Position numbers and translations under genes: made by a program
Origin: Lysinibacillus xylanilyticus
GTDB taxonomy: Bacteria; Bacillota; Bacilli; Bacillales_A; Planococcaceae
Direction of reading: 5' to 3'
DNA length: 64,000 nt
Assembly (NCBI RefSeq): GCF_001708185.1
Contig: NZ_MDDN01000002.1
Coordinates: 558,001 to 622,000, forward strand
The notes under the pieces: model-generated
What the model was told of the DNA's origin: nothing
Database searches by the model: none
What the model saw: only the letters and a program-made list of their open reading frames with translations
In this document: positions 56,914 to 64,000 of the stretch, piece after piece
Numbering within the stretch: the stretch's first letter is position 1
Layout of the letters: each line of letters begins with the position of its first letter

Positions 56914-57528
56914 TTATCTAGTTGGCGTTTCAAACGCACTACCAATTACTTCATCTTCTGGTAATACTAAAATCCCTTTTTCAGAAGGTGCATTTGGTAT
57001 TGCTAATTCACGTGCTGAACATAACATACCGTATGAATCAACACCTCGTAAATTACCTTCTTTAATAAGCATACCCGAAGGCATCACTGCACCGATTTTT
57101 GCCACGACAACTTTTTGACCTGCTTCAACATTAGGCGCACCACATACAATTTGTAATGTCTCTTCACCAACGTTTACAGAACAAATGCTTAGTTTATCAG
57201 CATTTGGATGCTTGTCCTTAGTTTCTACATAACCCACAACAAATTTTGGAGAAAAATCTACATCAAGACTAATTTCAGCGCCATTTTTTGCAATAGCCGC
57301 CTCTAGCTGTGCAACTAATTCTGGAGTAACCTCAACTAAACCTTTAGCATCAGTTTGTATATAGCTGCTGGCATTAAATAAATTAAATGCTTTAATTTCT
57401 CCTGTCTGTGCTTCCTTTAAAATAGCGAGATCACCTGCACGTTCTACCTCTGTTTTCACGATTGATTCTGATGCTAATTGTACTAGCAATACATCTCCTA
57501 CATGCTCTTTGTTGTAAAATACATTCAT
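56914..57528 (-). CDS. ytpR: YtpR, tRNA-binding-domain protein
   Basis: A 204-residue protein. The C-terminal EMAP/OB tRNA-binding domain (about residues 93-200) contains VGYVETKDKHPNADKLSICSV, QIVCGAPNVEAGQKVVVA and GMLCSARELAI, as in the PheT N-terminal domain. The N-terminal ~90 residues (FYNKEHVGDVLLVQL) are a YtpR-specific domain. Overlaps the ytpQ stop by four bases, so it is coupled. Function in tRNA handling is inferred. Confidence 0.9.
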   Translation of the reverse strand: MNVFYNKEHVGDVLLVQLASESIVKTEVERAGDLAILKEAQTGEIKAFNLFNASSYIQTDAKGLVEVTPELVAQLEAAIAKNGAEISLDVDFSPKFVVGYVETKDKHPNADKLSICSVNVGEETLQIVCGAPNVEAGQKVVVAKIGAVMPSGMLIKEGNLRGVDSYGMLCSARELAIPNAPSEKGILVLPEDEVIGSAFETPTR

Positions 57529-58349
57529 TGTTTCTCTTGCTCCTTTTTAACTCTGTTTTTTGCTAATATAAAGATTGGTTCTAACTCCCCATCTTCATAA
57601 ATAAAAGATAATGACGTAATCGGTACAGTACCGACAGCGAAGAAATGCATCGTCATCTGTGCTAATACATCATACCCTGTTTCATTCCGAATATCACCTA
57701 CTATTAATACGTCCTGATGTGGCACAGATAACGTCATATCGCCCTCAATTTTAGTCTGCATGTCTTTCAAAAAGTTTTCATTTAAAATGCGACTTGCATC
57801 GTAGCCATCATTAGCATTAACAAAATAGAAAATATTCCCTGCAACTTCATCTTTCTTATACTTTGTTGGTAATTGCTTTACAGAAAATCGTGCCATTTCA
57901 CGAATTTGCTCTACTGTTAATTGTAGTACCTCTAACATGGATTCATCAATAAAACGATAGGTTTTTCCTAAATCGAGCGCATAAAAAATACGTGTTTCAG
58001 CTGTATGTTCAGTAGTGATGAATGCATGCCCCTCCTTCGAGGCTTGAGGGTAGGATGTTGCGCGAATAACAGGATAAATTTGCGAAGTAGATTGGAATCC
58101 TTTTTCCATCTCTTGCTCCATAGCATTAAAGGTTTGCTCGATTGTATAAACAACTTCATCGATTGCAGCCCCTTGCTTGTCATTATATTTTGCTAAAATA
58201 CCTGGTAGAGATAGCTCCATCCCTTTACCAATCTTTTTATGATTTAAACGTAATTTATCGTGCTTTTTGTCAAATTCAAAATCAAACGTTTCCTCATTTA
58301 ATTGTTGCTTTAATAGGGACACAAGTTGTTCTGATTTAATTTGTTTCAC
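57525..58349 (-). CDS. ytpQ: YtpQ, DUF1444 family protein
   Basis: 274 residues. Family features include FDFEFDKKHDKLRLNHKKIG near the N terminus and MTMHFFAVGTVPITSLSFIYEDGELEPIFILAKNR at the C terminus (cited in part). Begins with GTG after AAGGATGTGAG. Cytoplasmic protein of unknown function, paired with ytpR as in B. subtilis. The thioredoxin-like ytpP that normally follows is missing from this interval. Confidence 0.86.
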   Translation of the reverse strand: MKQIKSEQLVSLLKQQLNEETFDFEFDKKHDKLRLNHKKIGKGMELSLPGILAKYNDKQGAAIDEVVYTIEQTFNAMEQEMEKGFQSTSQIYPVIRATSYPQASKEGHAFITTEHTAETRIFYALDLGKTYRFIDESMLEVLQLTVEQIREMARFSVKQLPTKYKKDEVAGNIFYFVNANDGYDASRILNENFLKDMQTKIEGDMTLSVPHQDVLIVGDIRNETGYDVLAQMTMHFFAVGTVPITSLSFIYEDGELEPIFILAKNRVKKEQEKQ

Positions 58350-58369
58350 CTAGCTCACATCCTTTCTTT

Positions 58370-58475
58370 ATAATCAATATTGCCTCGGCGTAATTGAAAC
58401 TGTCGCTTCGTTAGTACTACACTTTCGCGCAGATAATTTACTACAGGACGTGCATACTTAGACTGAGTTCCTCTA
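58370..58475. repeat. Composite repeat fragment
   Basis: Left: AATCAATATTGCCTCGGCGT, a family A end. Middle: ACTGTCGCTTCG and CTTTCGCGCAGATA, a worn family-B unit. Right: ACAGGACGTGCATACTTAGA, also found near 1255-1275. This is a three-part mosaic of the repeat families. Confidence 0.7.
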
Positions 58476-58556
58476 CTTCTGGAATCTACACCCTCATACA
58501 ACTCATCAACTATAGAAGTAGACATCTTTTATAGACTAATAAATGCTAAATGAGAG

Positions 58557-58588
58557 AAAACGGCTCACATGTTTGTGAACCGTTCTGT
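58557..58588 (-). terminator. Terminator of the lipoprotein gene
   Basis: ACGGCTCACA TGT TTGTGAACCGT, with a T-run on the minus strand. Confidence 0.75.
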
Positions 58589-58602
58589 TCAAAACTATCC
58601 AA

Positions 58603-59121
58603 TTACTTAATCTTAACCGAATGAACGATTTTCGTCATCTCATGTAAATTATCTTCAATATGTTTTCCTTGAGAAATGGTTGTCATTTTTACGCCACCGC
58701 TACTGACAATGAGCTCATATTCGTCTTCATTATCAGTTTTTGAAACAGCTGAAAAGCCGAAAATACCATCCTTTTCATATGTATTTTCTTCAATTATCTT
58801 TTTTGAACTATCCTCTTTTAATAAATTGTAATAGAGTTTACTCTCTGCATCTTCGCGATCATTGATGAAAAGAACATAACTCTTTTTTCCTTTAGTTACC
58901 AATATATTGTATGCATCTGAACTATCTTCAACTTTAAAGTTGGAAGGTAAGTATAATTCTACATCCCCAATACTATCTGTATGCTTCTCTGGCTCTCCGG
59001 CAAAGACAGTTTCTGTTGTTTGAAGTCCATTTTTAATTTGTTCATCAACAGATTGATTACAGCCAGTAAGTCCCAACAGTAAAAGCATTAAGCCTACCGC
59101 TCGTAGCCATGTATGAGACAT
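58603..59121 (-). CDS. Putative lipoprotein
   Basis: 172 residues with a signal peptide and lipobox (LMLLLLGLTGC, cleavage before Cys21), so it is membrane-anchored on the outside. The mature part is charged, with DIGDVELYLPSNFKVEDSSD-like content, and reads as a compact domain ending MTKIVHSVKIK. AAAGGAAG precedes the ATG. No family I can name. It occupies the region where B. subtilis has ytpP and ytoQ. Confidence 0.78.
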   Translation of the reverse strand: MSHTWLRAVGLMLLLLGLTGCNQSVDEQIKNGLQTTETVFAGEPEKHTDSIGDVELYLPSNFKVEDSSDAYNILVTKGKKSYVLFINDREDAESKLYYNLLKEDSSKKIIEENTYEKDGIFGFSAVSKTDNEDEYELIVSSGGVKMTTISQGKHIEDNLHEMTKIVHSVKIK

Positions 59122-59215
59122 ATTTCTCTTCCTTTCATTGCTAACTTTTATTTATTTTAAAAAAATTTATGTAAAGTTGCAACTTCCCTGTTCCAATATC
59201 ACTAATCCAAAAACA

Positions 59216-59737
59216 TTACTCATGTGCTAATGTGAATAAATATTGACCAACAAGAAGCGAGACAATATGCTCAAACATCATCTGACGACTTACTACCCCT
59301 TGCGTAAAAATACCTACAGCTCCCGCACCTTGTCGAATATCTCGACGTTGTGTATATAGCTCCATCACTGGCCCAAGTTCCTTCCCAGCTCTTATTTCCT
59401 GGGCAATTTCTTCTGGTAATATAATTTGTGCGCCAGCAGCTGTATAAGTTGTGCCATTTGTTACTGTAAGAGCTCCCCAGTTACATACGTACATAACACC
59501 ATCAATTTCCGTTACTCCACCCTCTAGTCCAAACGATAATTGAGCACCCGTCTCATTCATTGCATTTTTTGAACGGTTTATGGCCCCCATTCGTGTTTCT
59601 TCATGAGTCATCGGTTGATCAGATACTTGTGAAGCAGCCTTAACATAGGTAAAAATCGGTTTATCAAAATATTTTCTAGCTATAACTTCAACTGCCTCTG
59701 TTTTTGCTTTGTTTGTTGTCCCAATAGCTATCTTCAT
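59216..59737 (-). CDS. DUF84 family non-canonical purine NTP phosphatase (YjjX-like)
   Basis: 173 residues starting KIAIGTTNKAKTEAVEVIA, then SDQPMTHEETRMGAINRSKNA and FGLEGGVTEIDG. These match the inosine/xanthosine triphosphatase family related to Maf/HAM1. Would remove ITP/XTP from nucleotide pools. AGAGGGATTGG precedes the ATG. Confidence 0.86.
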   Translation of the reverse strand: MKIAIGTTNKAKTEAVEVIARKYFDKPIFTYVKAASQVSDQPMTHEETRMGAINRSKNAMNETGAQLSFGLEGGVTEIDGVMYVCNWGALTVTNGTTYTAAGAQIILPEEIAQEIRAGKELGPVMELYTQRRDIRQGAGAVGIFTQGVVSRQMMFEHIVSLLVGQYLFTLAHE

Positions 59738-59802
59738 TTTTCCAATCCCTCTTTCTTTTCATAGAAAAAGATGCCCTAAAGGCACCTCCGGCGGATGTTA
59801 CT

Positions 59803-60879
59803 TTACACATTAGCGCGAATCGTCTCTAATGTCGAACGATCTGCTTTTTTCACTAGTTCCACAATTAAAGCTTTTGCAGCTGCATAGTCATCAATATGAA
59901 TAATTGATGCAGCTGTATGAATATAGCGTGAGCAAATACCGATTACCGCACTTGGCACACCATCATTTGCTGTGTGTACACGCCCTGCATCAGTTCCACC
60001 TTGTGATACAAAATATTGATAAGGTATATGATTTGTTTCAGCCGTATCTAAAATGAACTCACGCATGCCTCGATGTGTGACCATTGTACGGTCCAAAATA
60101 CGCAATAAAGCACCTTTTCCAAGTTGACCAAATTGATTTTTTTCTCCTGACATATCATTTGCAGGTGAAGCATCTAGAGCAAAAAACAAATCTGGTTTAA
60201 TCATATTTGCGGATACTTGAGCACCACGTAGACCAACTTCTTCCATTACATTCGCGCCTGAATATAAATGTGAGGCTAGCTTTTCATCCTTTACTTCTTT
60301 CATCAATTCAATTGCCAATCCACAGCCATAGCGGTTATCCCAAGCTTTCGCCATAATTTTCTTCGGATTAGCCATCGGTGTAAATGGACAGACAGGGATA
60401 ATTGATTGACCCGGACGAACGCCAAGTGCAATAGCATCCTCTTTATTATCTGCACCAACATCTATTAGCATATTTTTAATATCCATCGGTTTAGAACGTT
60501 CAGCATCTGTTAGTAAATGTGGAGGTATTGATGAAATCACACCAGGAATCGCACCATTTTTAGTAAATACTTCAACACGTTGCGCTAGCATAACCTGATT
60601 CCACCAGCCACCTAATGTTTGAAAGCGGAGCATCCCGTTGTCGGTAATAGAAGTAACCATAAATGCCACTTCATCCATATGACCTGCAACCAATATTTTT
60701 GGTGCATCAGCAACATCACTGTGCTTTACACCGAAAATCCCACCTAAATTATCCTGAACGATTTCATCCGAGTACTTTTCCAACTCAGAACGCATGAACG
60801 CACGTACAGCATGTTCATTACCCGGAGCGCCTGGTAATTCCGTTAACGTTTTAAATAATTGTAATGTTTCCTCATTCAT
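59803..60879 (-). CDS. ytoP: M42 family glutamyl/aminopeptidase (YtoP)
   Basis: Dinuclear metallo-aminopeptidase of 358 residues. Motifs in order: [27 protein letters not shown] (first metal His/Asp), [12 protein letters not shown] (bridging Asp), [12 protein letters not shown] (catalytic Glu) and [15 protein letters not shown]. The start MNEETLQLF at 60879 has GGGGAG upstream; the longer open frame simply runs into the family A repeat. Probably a cytosolic peptide-trimming enzyme. Confidence 0.93.
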   Translation of the reverse strand: MNEETLQLFKTLTELPGAPGNEHAVRAFMRSELEKYSDEIVQDNLGGIFGVKHSDVADAPKILVAGHMDEVAFMVTSITDNGMLRFQTLGGWWNQVMLAQRVEVFTKNGAIPGVISSIPPHLLTDAERSKPMDIKNMLIDVGADNKEDAIALGVRPGQSIIPVCPFTPMANPKKIMAKAWDNRYGCGLAIELMKEVKDEKLASHLYSGANVMEEVGLRGAQVSANMIKPDLFFALDASPANDMSGEKNQFGQLGKGALLRILDRTMVTHRGMREFILDTAETNHIPYQYFVSQGGTDAGRVHTANDGVPSAVIGICSRYIHTAASIIHIDDYAAAKALIVELVKKADRSTLETIRANV

Positions 60880-60930
60880 GATGACTCTCTCCCCACGAAG
60901 TAGAATATTCTTCCTTGCTATTGTAACACA

Positions 60931-61125
60931 TTTATCTTCATTCAGTAGAAGACTCCTACCTCTGAATGTGGTGAGATGAATACGAGTGAGGTTTCTTTTC
61001 AGTGGGTATCCAAACACTTACTGAATGAAGATAAAGCCTCTGGCAGATGTCACGGATTTTGAAAGGAATGAATTGTGCGTGCACAATTCAAAATCCGGAC
61101 ACAATTACGCCAAGGCGAAATCGAT
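60931..61125. repeat. Family A intergenic repeat, full copy 2
   Basis: 195 bp, inverted relative to the copy at 20634-20826. The 105-bp core is bounded by TTTATCTTCATTCAG (60931) and CTGAATGAAGATAAA (ending 61035). The rest carries AAGCCTCTGGCAGATGTCAC, a strong stem GAATTGTGC/GCACAATTC near 61067-61090 and a terminal CGCCAAGGCG. It sits in the ytoP/ytzB divergent gap. Confidence 0.9.
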
Positions 61126-61233
61126 TGCTGAATTCAAAATATTGATACATTTCCTAAAAGCGCTCATGTGTGAACGTGCATTCAATCCGTATGCTATGTT
61201 AAAATGAACCTATAGAAAAAGGAGGAAAAAAGC

Positions 61234-61548
61234 ATGAAATTACGTGATTTTTTAATTGGTGTTGCAACTGGCCTAGCTGCCGCAGTCATTGTTAAAGAAG
61301 CAAGTGAAAAGGTTTCTCCGTATGTACCTGCTGGACAAGTACTCGAAAACATAAAAAAAGAATTTAAAAAGGATTCGCCGATTGATGGTTCTTGGATTTT
61401 TATGAAAACTGACAATTTCACAAACGGCATTATGACAATTCCAGTATACCGTGGAGGTATCTCACGTATGCATGAGGGCGAAATGCAAACCTTTGAATTC
61501 GCTGCTGACGCCCGCTCAGGTGTAGTTGTCGAGCTAACAGAAGTGTAA
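61234..61548 (+). CDS. ytzB: YtzB-like small PepSY-type protein
   Basis: 104 residues. A short hydrophobic N terminus (MKLRDFLIGVATGLAAAVIV) is followed by a domain with IDGSWIFMKTD and FEFAADARSGVVVELTEV, resembling small PepSY-like proteins. AAAGGAGGAAA precedes the ATG. Position between ytoP and ytnP matches B. subtilis ytzB. Function unknown. Confidence 0.8.
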   Translation: MKLRDFLIGVATGLAAAVIVKEASEKVSPYVPAGQVLENIKKEFKKDSPIDGSWIFMKTDNFTNGIMTIPVYRGGISRMHEGEMQTFEFAADARSGVVVELTEV

Positions 61549-61589
61549 CCTTACTCTGCAATACGCGATCAAAAATTATAGAACCCTAC

Positions 61590-61628
61590 GAAAGAAGCCA
61601 TCTCAGCTATTTGAGATGGCTTCTTTGT
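61590..61628. terminator. Bidirectional terminator, ytzB / D-Asp ligase
   Basis: AGAAGCCATCTCA ... TGAGATGGCTTCT between convergent genes. Confidence 0.9.
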
Positions 61629-61629
61629 T

Positions 61630-62856
61630 TTACTCAGACAATCCTTTATTGTTGAAGTATTTTTTATATTTTCGATAATAATTTAAATTATTTAACGTTA
61701 GCTTCACCCAACGCTTTGCATTCATATCTTGATTATAGTAAAGAGAGTTTGTATATTTCCCTTCACGAATTAATTTTTTCGCTTCTAATTTAAGCTTTTC
61801 ATTTGAGGCATATTTGAATAATACGCCCTTAGGAATGATCATCCATAAGTGCTTATCTTGAACATACGTTACATCCTGTTCAATATTTAACATATGGTCA
61901 TCAGCTACATACTTCATTAAATTATGACCACTTGCTGTTACATAATAGCTTGAGCGACCATTACGTAGGTTAATTTCAAACAACTTATACTGTTTGTCTC
62001 GCATATCGTATTTCATATCAAAGTTAGCAAAACCTGTGTAACCGATATCTTCTAAAAAGGAACGTACTTGATCCAATAATTCTTTATCGTATGTTGTCAC
62101 GATCGCTGCATAACTACCAATACCCTCAGGTGAATGCTCTTCTAAGATTGGGTTTCCTAGACACATTAGCTTCACTTTGCCGTCTTTCCCGACATAGGCA
62201 TTTAATACACGCATATATGAATCATCACCTGGGATGAATTCTTGAATAATCATTGTATCCTGATAGGTTGAGCTATAGATTGCTTTTAAAATGGCTGTTT
62301 TTTCAGCTTCATCATGTGCAACGAATACTTTTTTCTTACCTGGGAATTTACATGCCCAGTATTCCACTGAGTTCGATGCCTTTAAAATAATTGGATAATC
62401 GAACGGTGGTGTAAAGTTTTCGTAATTATCAGCTGTCACTGTCGTCGTACCTGGATACTTAAAATTGTACTTATCACACATTTTATAGAAATTTTCTTTT
62501 AATAAAATTTCATCCATTAATGATTCATCGATATATGGTACTGTAAAATGCTCCTGCAATGCCGGCTTATTTTTGATAATAAGTTTTGCATAGTCATCAC
62601 CACAAGCTAACAACAGTAGTTTTTTATTTGAATATTTTTTCGCGACTTCTGCAAGTGCAGGTGCAAACACATCCTGTTCATTTAAGCGATCAATTGCTTG
62701 AAAATTTATAATGTGGCTGTCTTGTGTTGCCGTTAAATGTGAACGCCCTAATACAAGTGGTTTAATACCATATGCCTCGTAAAATGCACGTGCCATACCA
62801 TATGCATTCATATCTGATCCTAGTAATACTGGTAAAAATGGTTGTTCAGTTGTCAT
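61630..62856 (-). CDS. D-aspartate ligase (ATP-grasp), peptidoglycan cross-bridge enzyme
   Basis: ATP-grasp ligase of 408 residues. From memory it resembles Enterococcus faecium Aslfm along its whole length: VLLGSDMNAYGMARAFYEAY at the N terminus, then ACGDDYAKLI, IIQEFIPGDDSYMRVLNAY, and GYTGFANFDMKYD followed by KLFEINLRNGRSSYYVT (metal and ATP residues). Aslfm adds the beta-carboxyl of D-Asp to the stem Lys. Lysinibacillus walls are Lys-D-Asp (A4alpha), so this is the expected bridge enzyme. Single gene with its own terminator; no Asp racemase in the window. Substrate choice is inferred from homology and genus chemistry. Confidence 0.85.
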   Translation of the reverse strand: MTTEQPFLPVLLGSDMNAYGMARAFYEAYGIKPLVLGRSHLTATQDSHIINFQAIDRLNEQDVFAPALAEVAKKYSNKKLLLLACGDDYAKLIIKNKPALQEHFTVPYIDESLMDEILLKENFYKMCDKYNFKYPGTTTVTADNYENFTPPFDYPIILKASNSVEYWACKFPGKKKVFVAHDEAEKTAILKAIYSSTYQDTMIIQEFIPGDDSYMRVLNAYVGKDGKVKLMCLGNPILEEHSPEGIGSYAAIVTTYDKELLDQVRSFLEDIGYTGFANFDMKYDMRDKQYKLFEINLRNGRSSYYVTASGHNLMKYVADDHMLNIEQDVTYVQDKHLWMIIPKGVLFKYASNEKLKLEAKKLIREGKYTNSLYYNQDMNAKRWVKLTLNNLNYYRKYKKYFNNKGLSE

Positions 62857-63114
62857 GTAATTTCAACTCTCTTTTGTGTTTTAGTATAGCTTTTAGTGTA
62901 TCATATTTTACAAAATGTTCACGAAAAAAAGTGTCAAAAAAATGGGGTATAGACAATTAAGCATATCTTCATAACGTTAAGTTGATTTCTGTTCCTACTA
63001 TACAACTACAATAATTTATATCACATAGCTTACGTTTACATAAAACAATAAGTGAAGTTCCGTTTTATCACTATAAATTAGAGTGACATACCAGAGATAC
63101 ATACTACGTGAAGC
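62857..63114. other. Gap upstream of the D-aspartate ligase
   Basis: Should carry the ligase promoter on the minus strand. A fragment GTTGATTTCTGTTCC (about 62981-62995) is a degenerate family D end. No coding sequence seen. Confidence 0.4.
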
Positions 63115-63427
63115 GTTTGATTGGAGTGGAGACTGGGCGACTCCTCGGGGATTAGCGATAAAGGAACAAAGGTTAAAAGCATCACGTCCTGTGATAACGC
63201 CTTTGTGACCAACATCCTTTTGGTCCAAGCGGCTCATCGGACGCCCCCAGGAAGCTTTGCTCTGTGCGAAAGTGCAACGACAGCAACATTGTTTTTTCTG
63301 TGCGAAAGTGCAACGACAGCAACATTGTTTTTTCTGTGCGAAAGCGTAGCGACAGCAACATTGTTTTTTCTGTGCGAAAGTGCAACGACAGCAACAACAA
63401 AGCGCCCAGTCGAAACGGAAATCAAAC
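63115..63427. repeat. Family D element enclosing four 36-bp family-B units
   Basis: Right-type terminus GATTGGAGTGGAGACTGGGC at 63119. GCGGCTCATCGGACGCCCCC (near 63228), shared with the copy at 40519, follows. Next are four tandem 36-bp units (CTGTGCGAAAGTGCAACGAC type, starting about 63262, 63298, 63334 and 63370). Left-type terminus AGCGCCCAGTCGAAACGGAA and TCAAAC closes it. One unit has GCGTAGCGACAGC instead of GTGCAACGACAGC. Several overlapping ORFs in all frames are artefacts. Confidence 0.9.
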
Positions 63428-63502
63428 CCTATTTTGCCAAAGAGCGATACTTTATTTAATTCCCTTAATTTTATTGACACAATAGTTTTCAACACTATGA
63501 AA

Positions 63503-63534
63503 AAAACGTGCGAACACAAAGGTTCACACGTTCT
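63503..63534 (-). terminator. ytnP terminator
   Basis: AACGTGCGAAC ... GTTCACACGTT with TTTTTT on the minus strand, just past the ytnP stop. Confidence 0.8.
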
Positions 63535-63539
63535 ATTAA

Positions 63540-64000
63540 TTAGAATGTAATAACAGCTTGTCTGCTACGTTCTAGTTTATCTACAATTTCTTTACCTGTT
63601 TCATCCCATTTAATCATGCGATAATAGGCATCATGATAAAAGATAAAGCCATAACCATTCGCAAGCGCTTCTTTCATAATACGCTCTTTTGCAAAGACAC
63701 TCGCCATTGGATAATCATCATACGCTAATACCCATAATGGATTTTGATGCGCATGTGTCGGCATAATATCCGCCATATGCAATAATACTTCGCCGTTTTG
63801 TGTTAATTTTATTACGGCATGTCCATCACTATGACCACCAGTATGAATCATTTCAATCCCAGGAACTATCTCTAACGTACCTTCATACGTTTCAACTAAA
63901 TGCTGAACTGGCTCCCAGTTTTCTTTCCAATACGTATTTTTTGAGCGAATATTTGGCTCACGCATCTCGTCCCACTCAATTTTCGTCACATAGATTTTTG
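63540..64000 (-). CDS. ytnP: MBL-fold hydrolase YtnP (5' part outside window)
   Basis: C-terminal ~153 residues of a metallo-beta-lactamase-fold lactonase-type enzyme. Visible are [18 protein letters not shown] (metal His), [16 protein letters not shown] (bridging Asp) and [14 protein letters not shown] (late His). The frame continues through the window end, so the first HxHxDH motif is not seen. B. subtilis YtnP, at this locus, is a quorum-quenching lactonase of about 280 residues. The substrate here is inferred. Confidence 0.87.
   Translation of the reverse strand, partial: KIYVTKIEWDEMREPNIRSKNTYWKENWEPVQHLVETYEGTLEIVPGIEMIHTGGHSDGHAVIKLTQNGEVLLHMADIMPTHAHQNPLWVLAYDDYPMASVFAKERIMKEALANGYGFIFYHDAYYRMIKWDETGKEIVDKLERSRQAVITF

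Noticed and set aside
61025-61207. 60-codon ORF before ytzB
   Set aside because: Most of it is family A repeat sequence; no ribosome site.
63262-63405. Second possible CRISPR-like array
   Set aside because: The 36-bp units are contiguous and the element is bounded by family D termini; no spacers.
63016-63519. Cysteine-rich 167-codon ORF
   Set aside because: Its cysteines come from translating the family-B array; no ribosome site.

Overview
The window comes from a low-GC, endospore-forming Firmicute of the Planococcaceae, most likely the genus Lysinibacillus. Gene order follows the Bacillus subtilis nrnA-ytpI-ytoI-ytkL ... tpx-yteJ-sppA ... thiI-iscS-ezrA-hisJ-ytsP-rpsD-tyrS-acsA-acuABC-ccpA-aroA-ytxH-ytxG-murC-sftA-ytpR-ytpQ-ytoP-ytzB-ytnP segment. 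An alpha/beta-type spore SASP gene is present. A homologue of enterococcal D-aspartate ligase near the right end fits the Lys-D-Asp peptidoglycan that distinguishes Lysinibacillus from Bacillus. The genus call is inference, since no rRNA lies in the window.

Layout. 1-5 kb: nrnA (cut by the window edge), ytpI, ytoI, ytkL and a prolidase-like peptidase. 5-12.4 kb: alanine dehydrogenase, a universal stress protein, ytxK, tpx, an RDD protein, sppA and a medium-chain acyl-CoA ligase. 12.6-15 kb: a TPP riboswitch controlling thiM-thiD-thiE. 15-17.8 kb: sspA and the iscS-thiI pair. 18-25.3 kb: a GNAT, ezrA, hisJ, ytsP, a GAF-GGDEF protein, and rpsD with a long leader. 25.3-27.9 kb: an AT-rich variable region with small membrane ORFs and gene remnants. 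27.9-36 kb: an iron alcohol dehydrogenase, a BtuF-like protein, T-box-controlled tyrS, a class A PBP and an SDR protein. 36-40.5 kb: argC-argJ-argB-argD. 40.5-45.9 kb: an intact repeat element, a decayed lipoprotein gene, acsA and, divergent from it, acuABC. 46-50.6 kb: ccpA, the chorismate mutase/DAHP synthase gene, and an FtsA-like protein. 50.6-58.3 kb: ytxH-ytxG-murC, sftA, and ytpQ-ytpR. 58.6-64 kb: a lipoprotein, a DUF84 NTPase, the M42 peptidase ytoP, ytzB, the D-aspartate ligase, and partial ytnP.

Functional links visible in the sequence: acsA and acuABC form the acetate activation module with its acetyl/deacetyl switch, next to the catabolite regulator ccpA. Thiamine salvage (thiMDE) lies close to the sulfur-transfer genes iscS-thiI. 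Several wall and division genes (pbp, murC, ezrA, sftA, ftsA-like, D-Asp ligase) are spread through the segment.

The least conventional content is intergenic. At least two families of modular, palindromic repeats occur. Family A is about 195 bp, with a ~105-bp core bounded by 15-bp inverted repeats. Family D is MITE/REP-like and sometimes carries tandem 36-37 bp units (family B). These repeats sit in many gaps between otherwise conserved genes, often beside remnants of dead genes.
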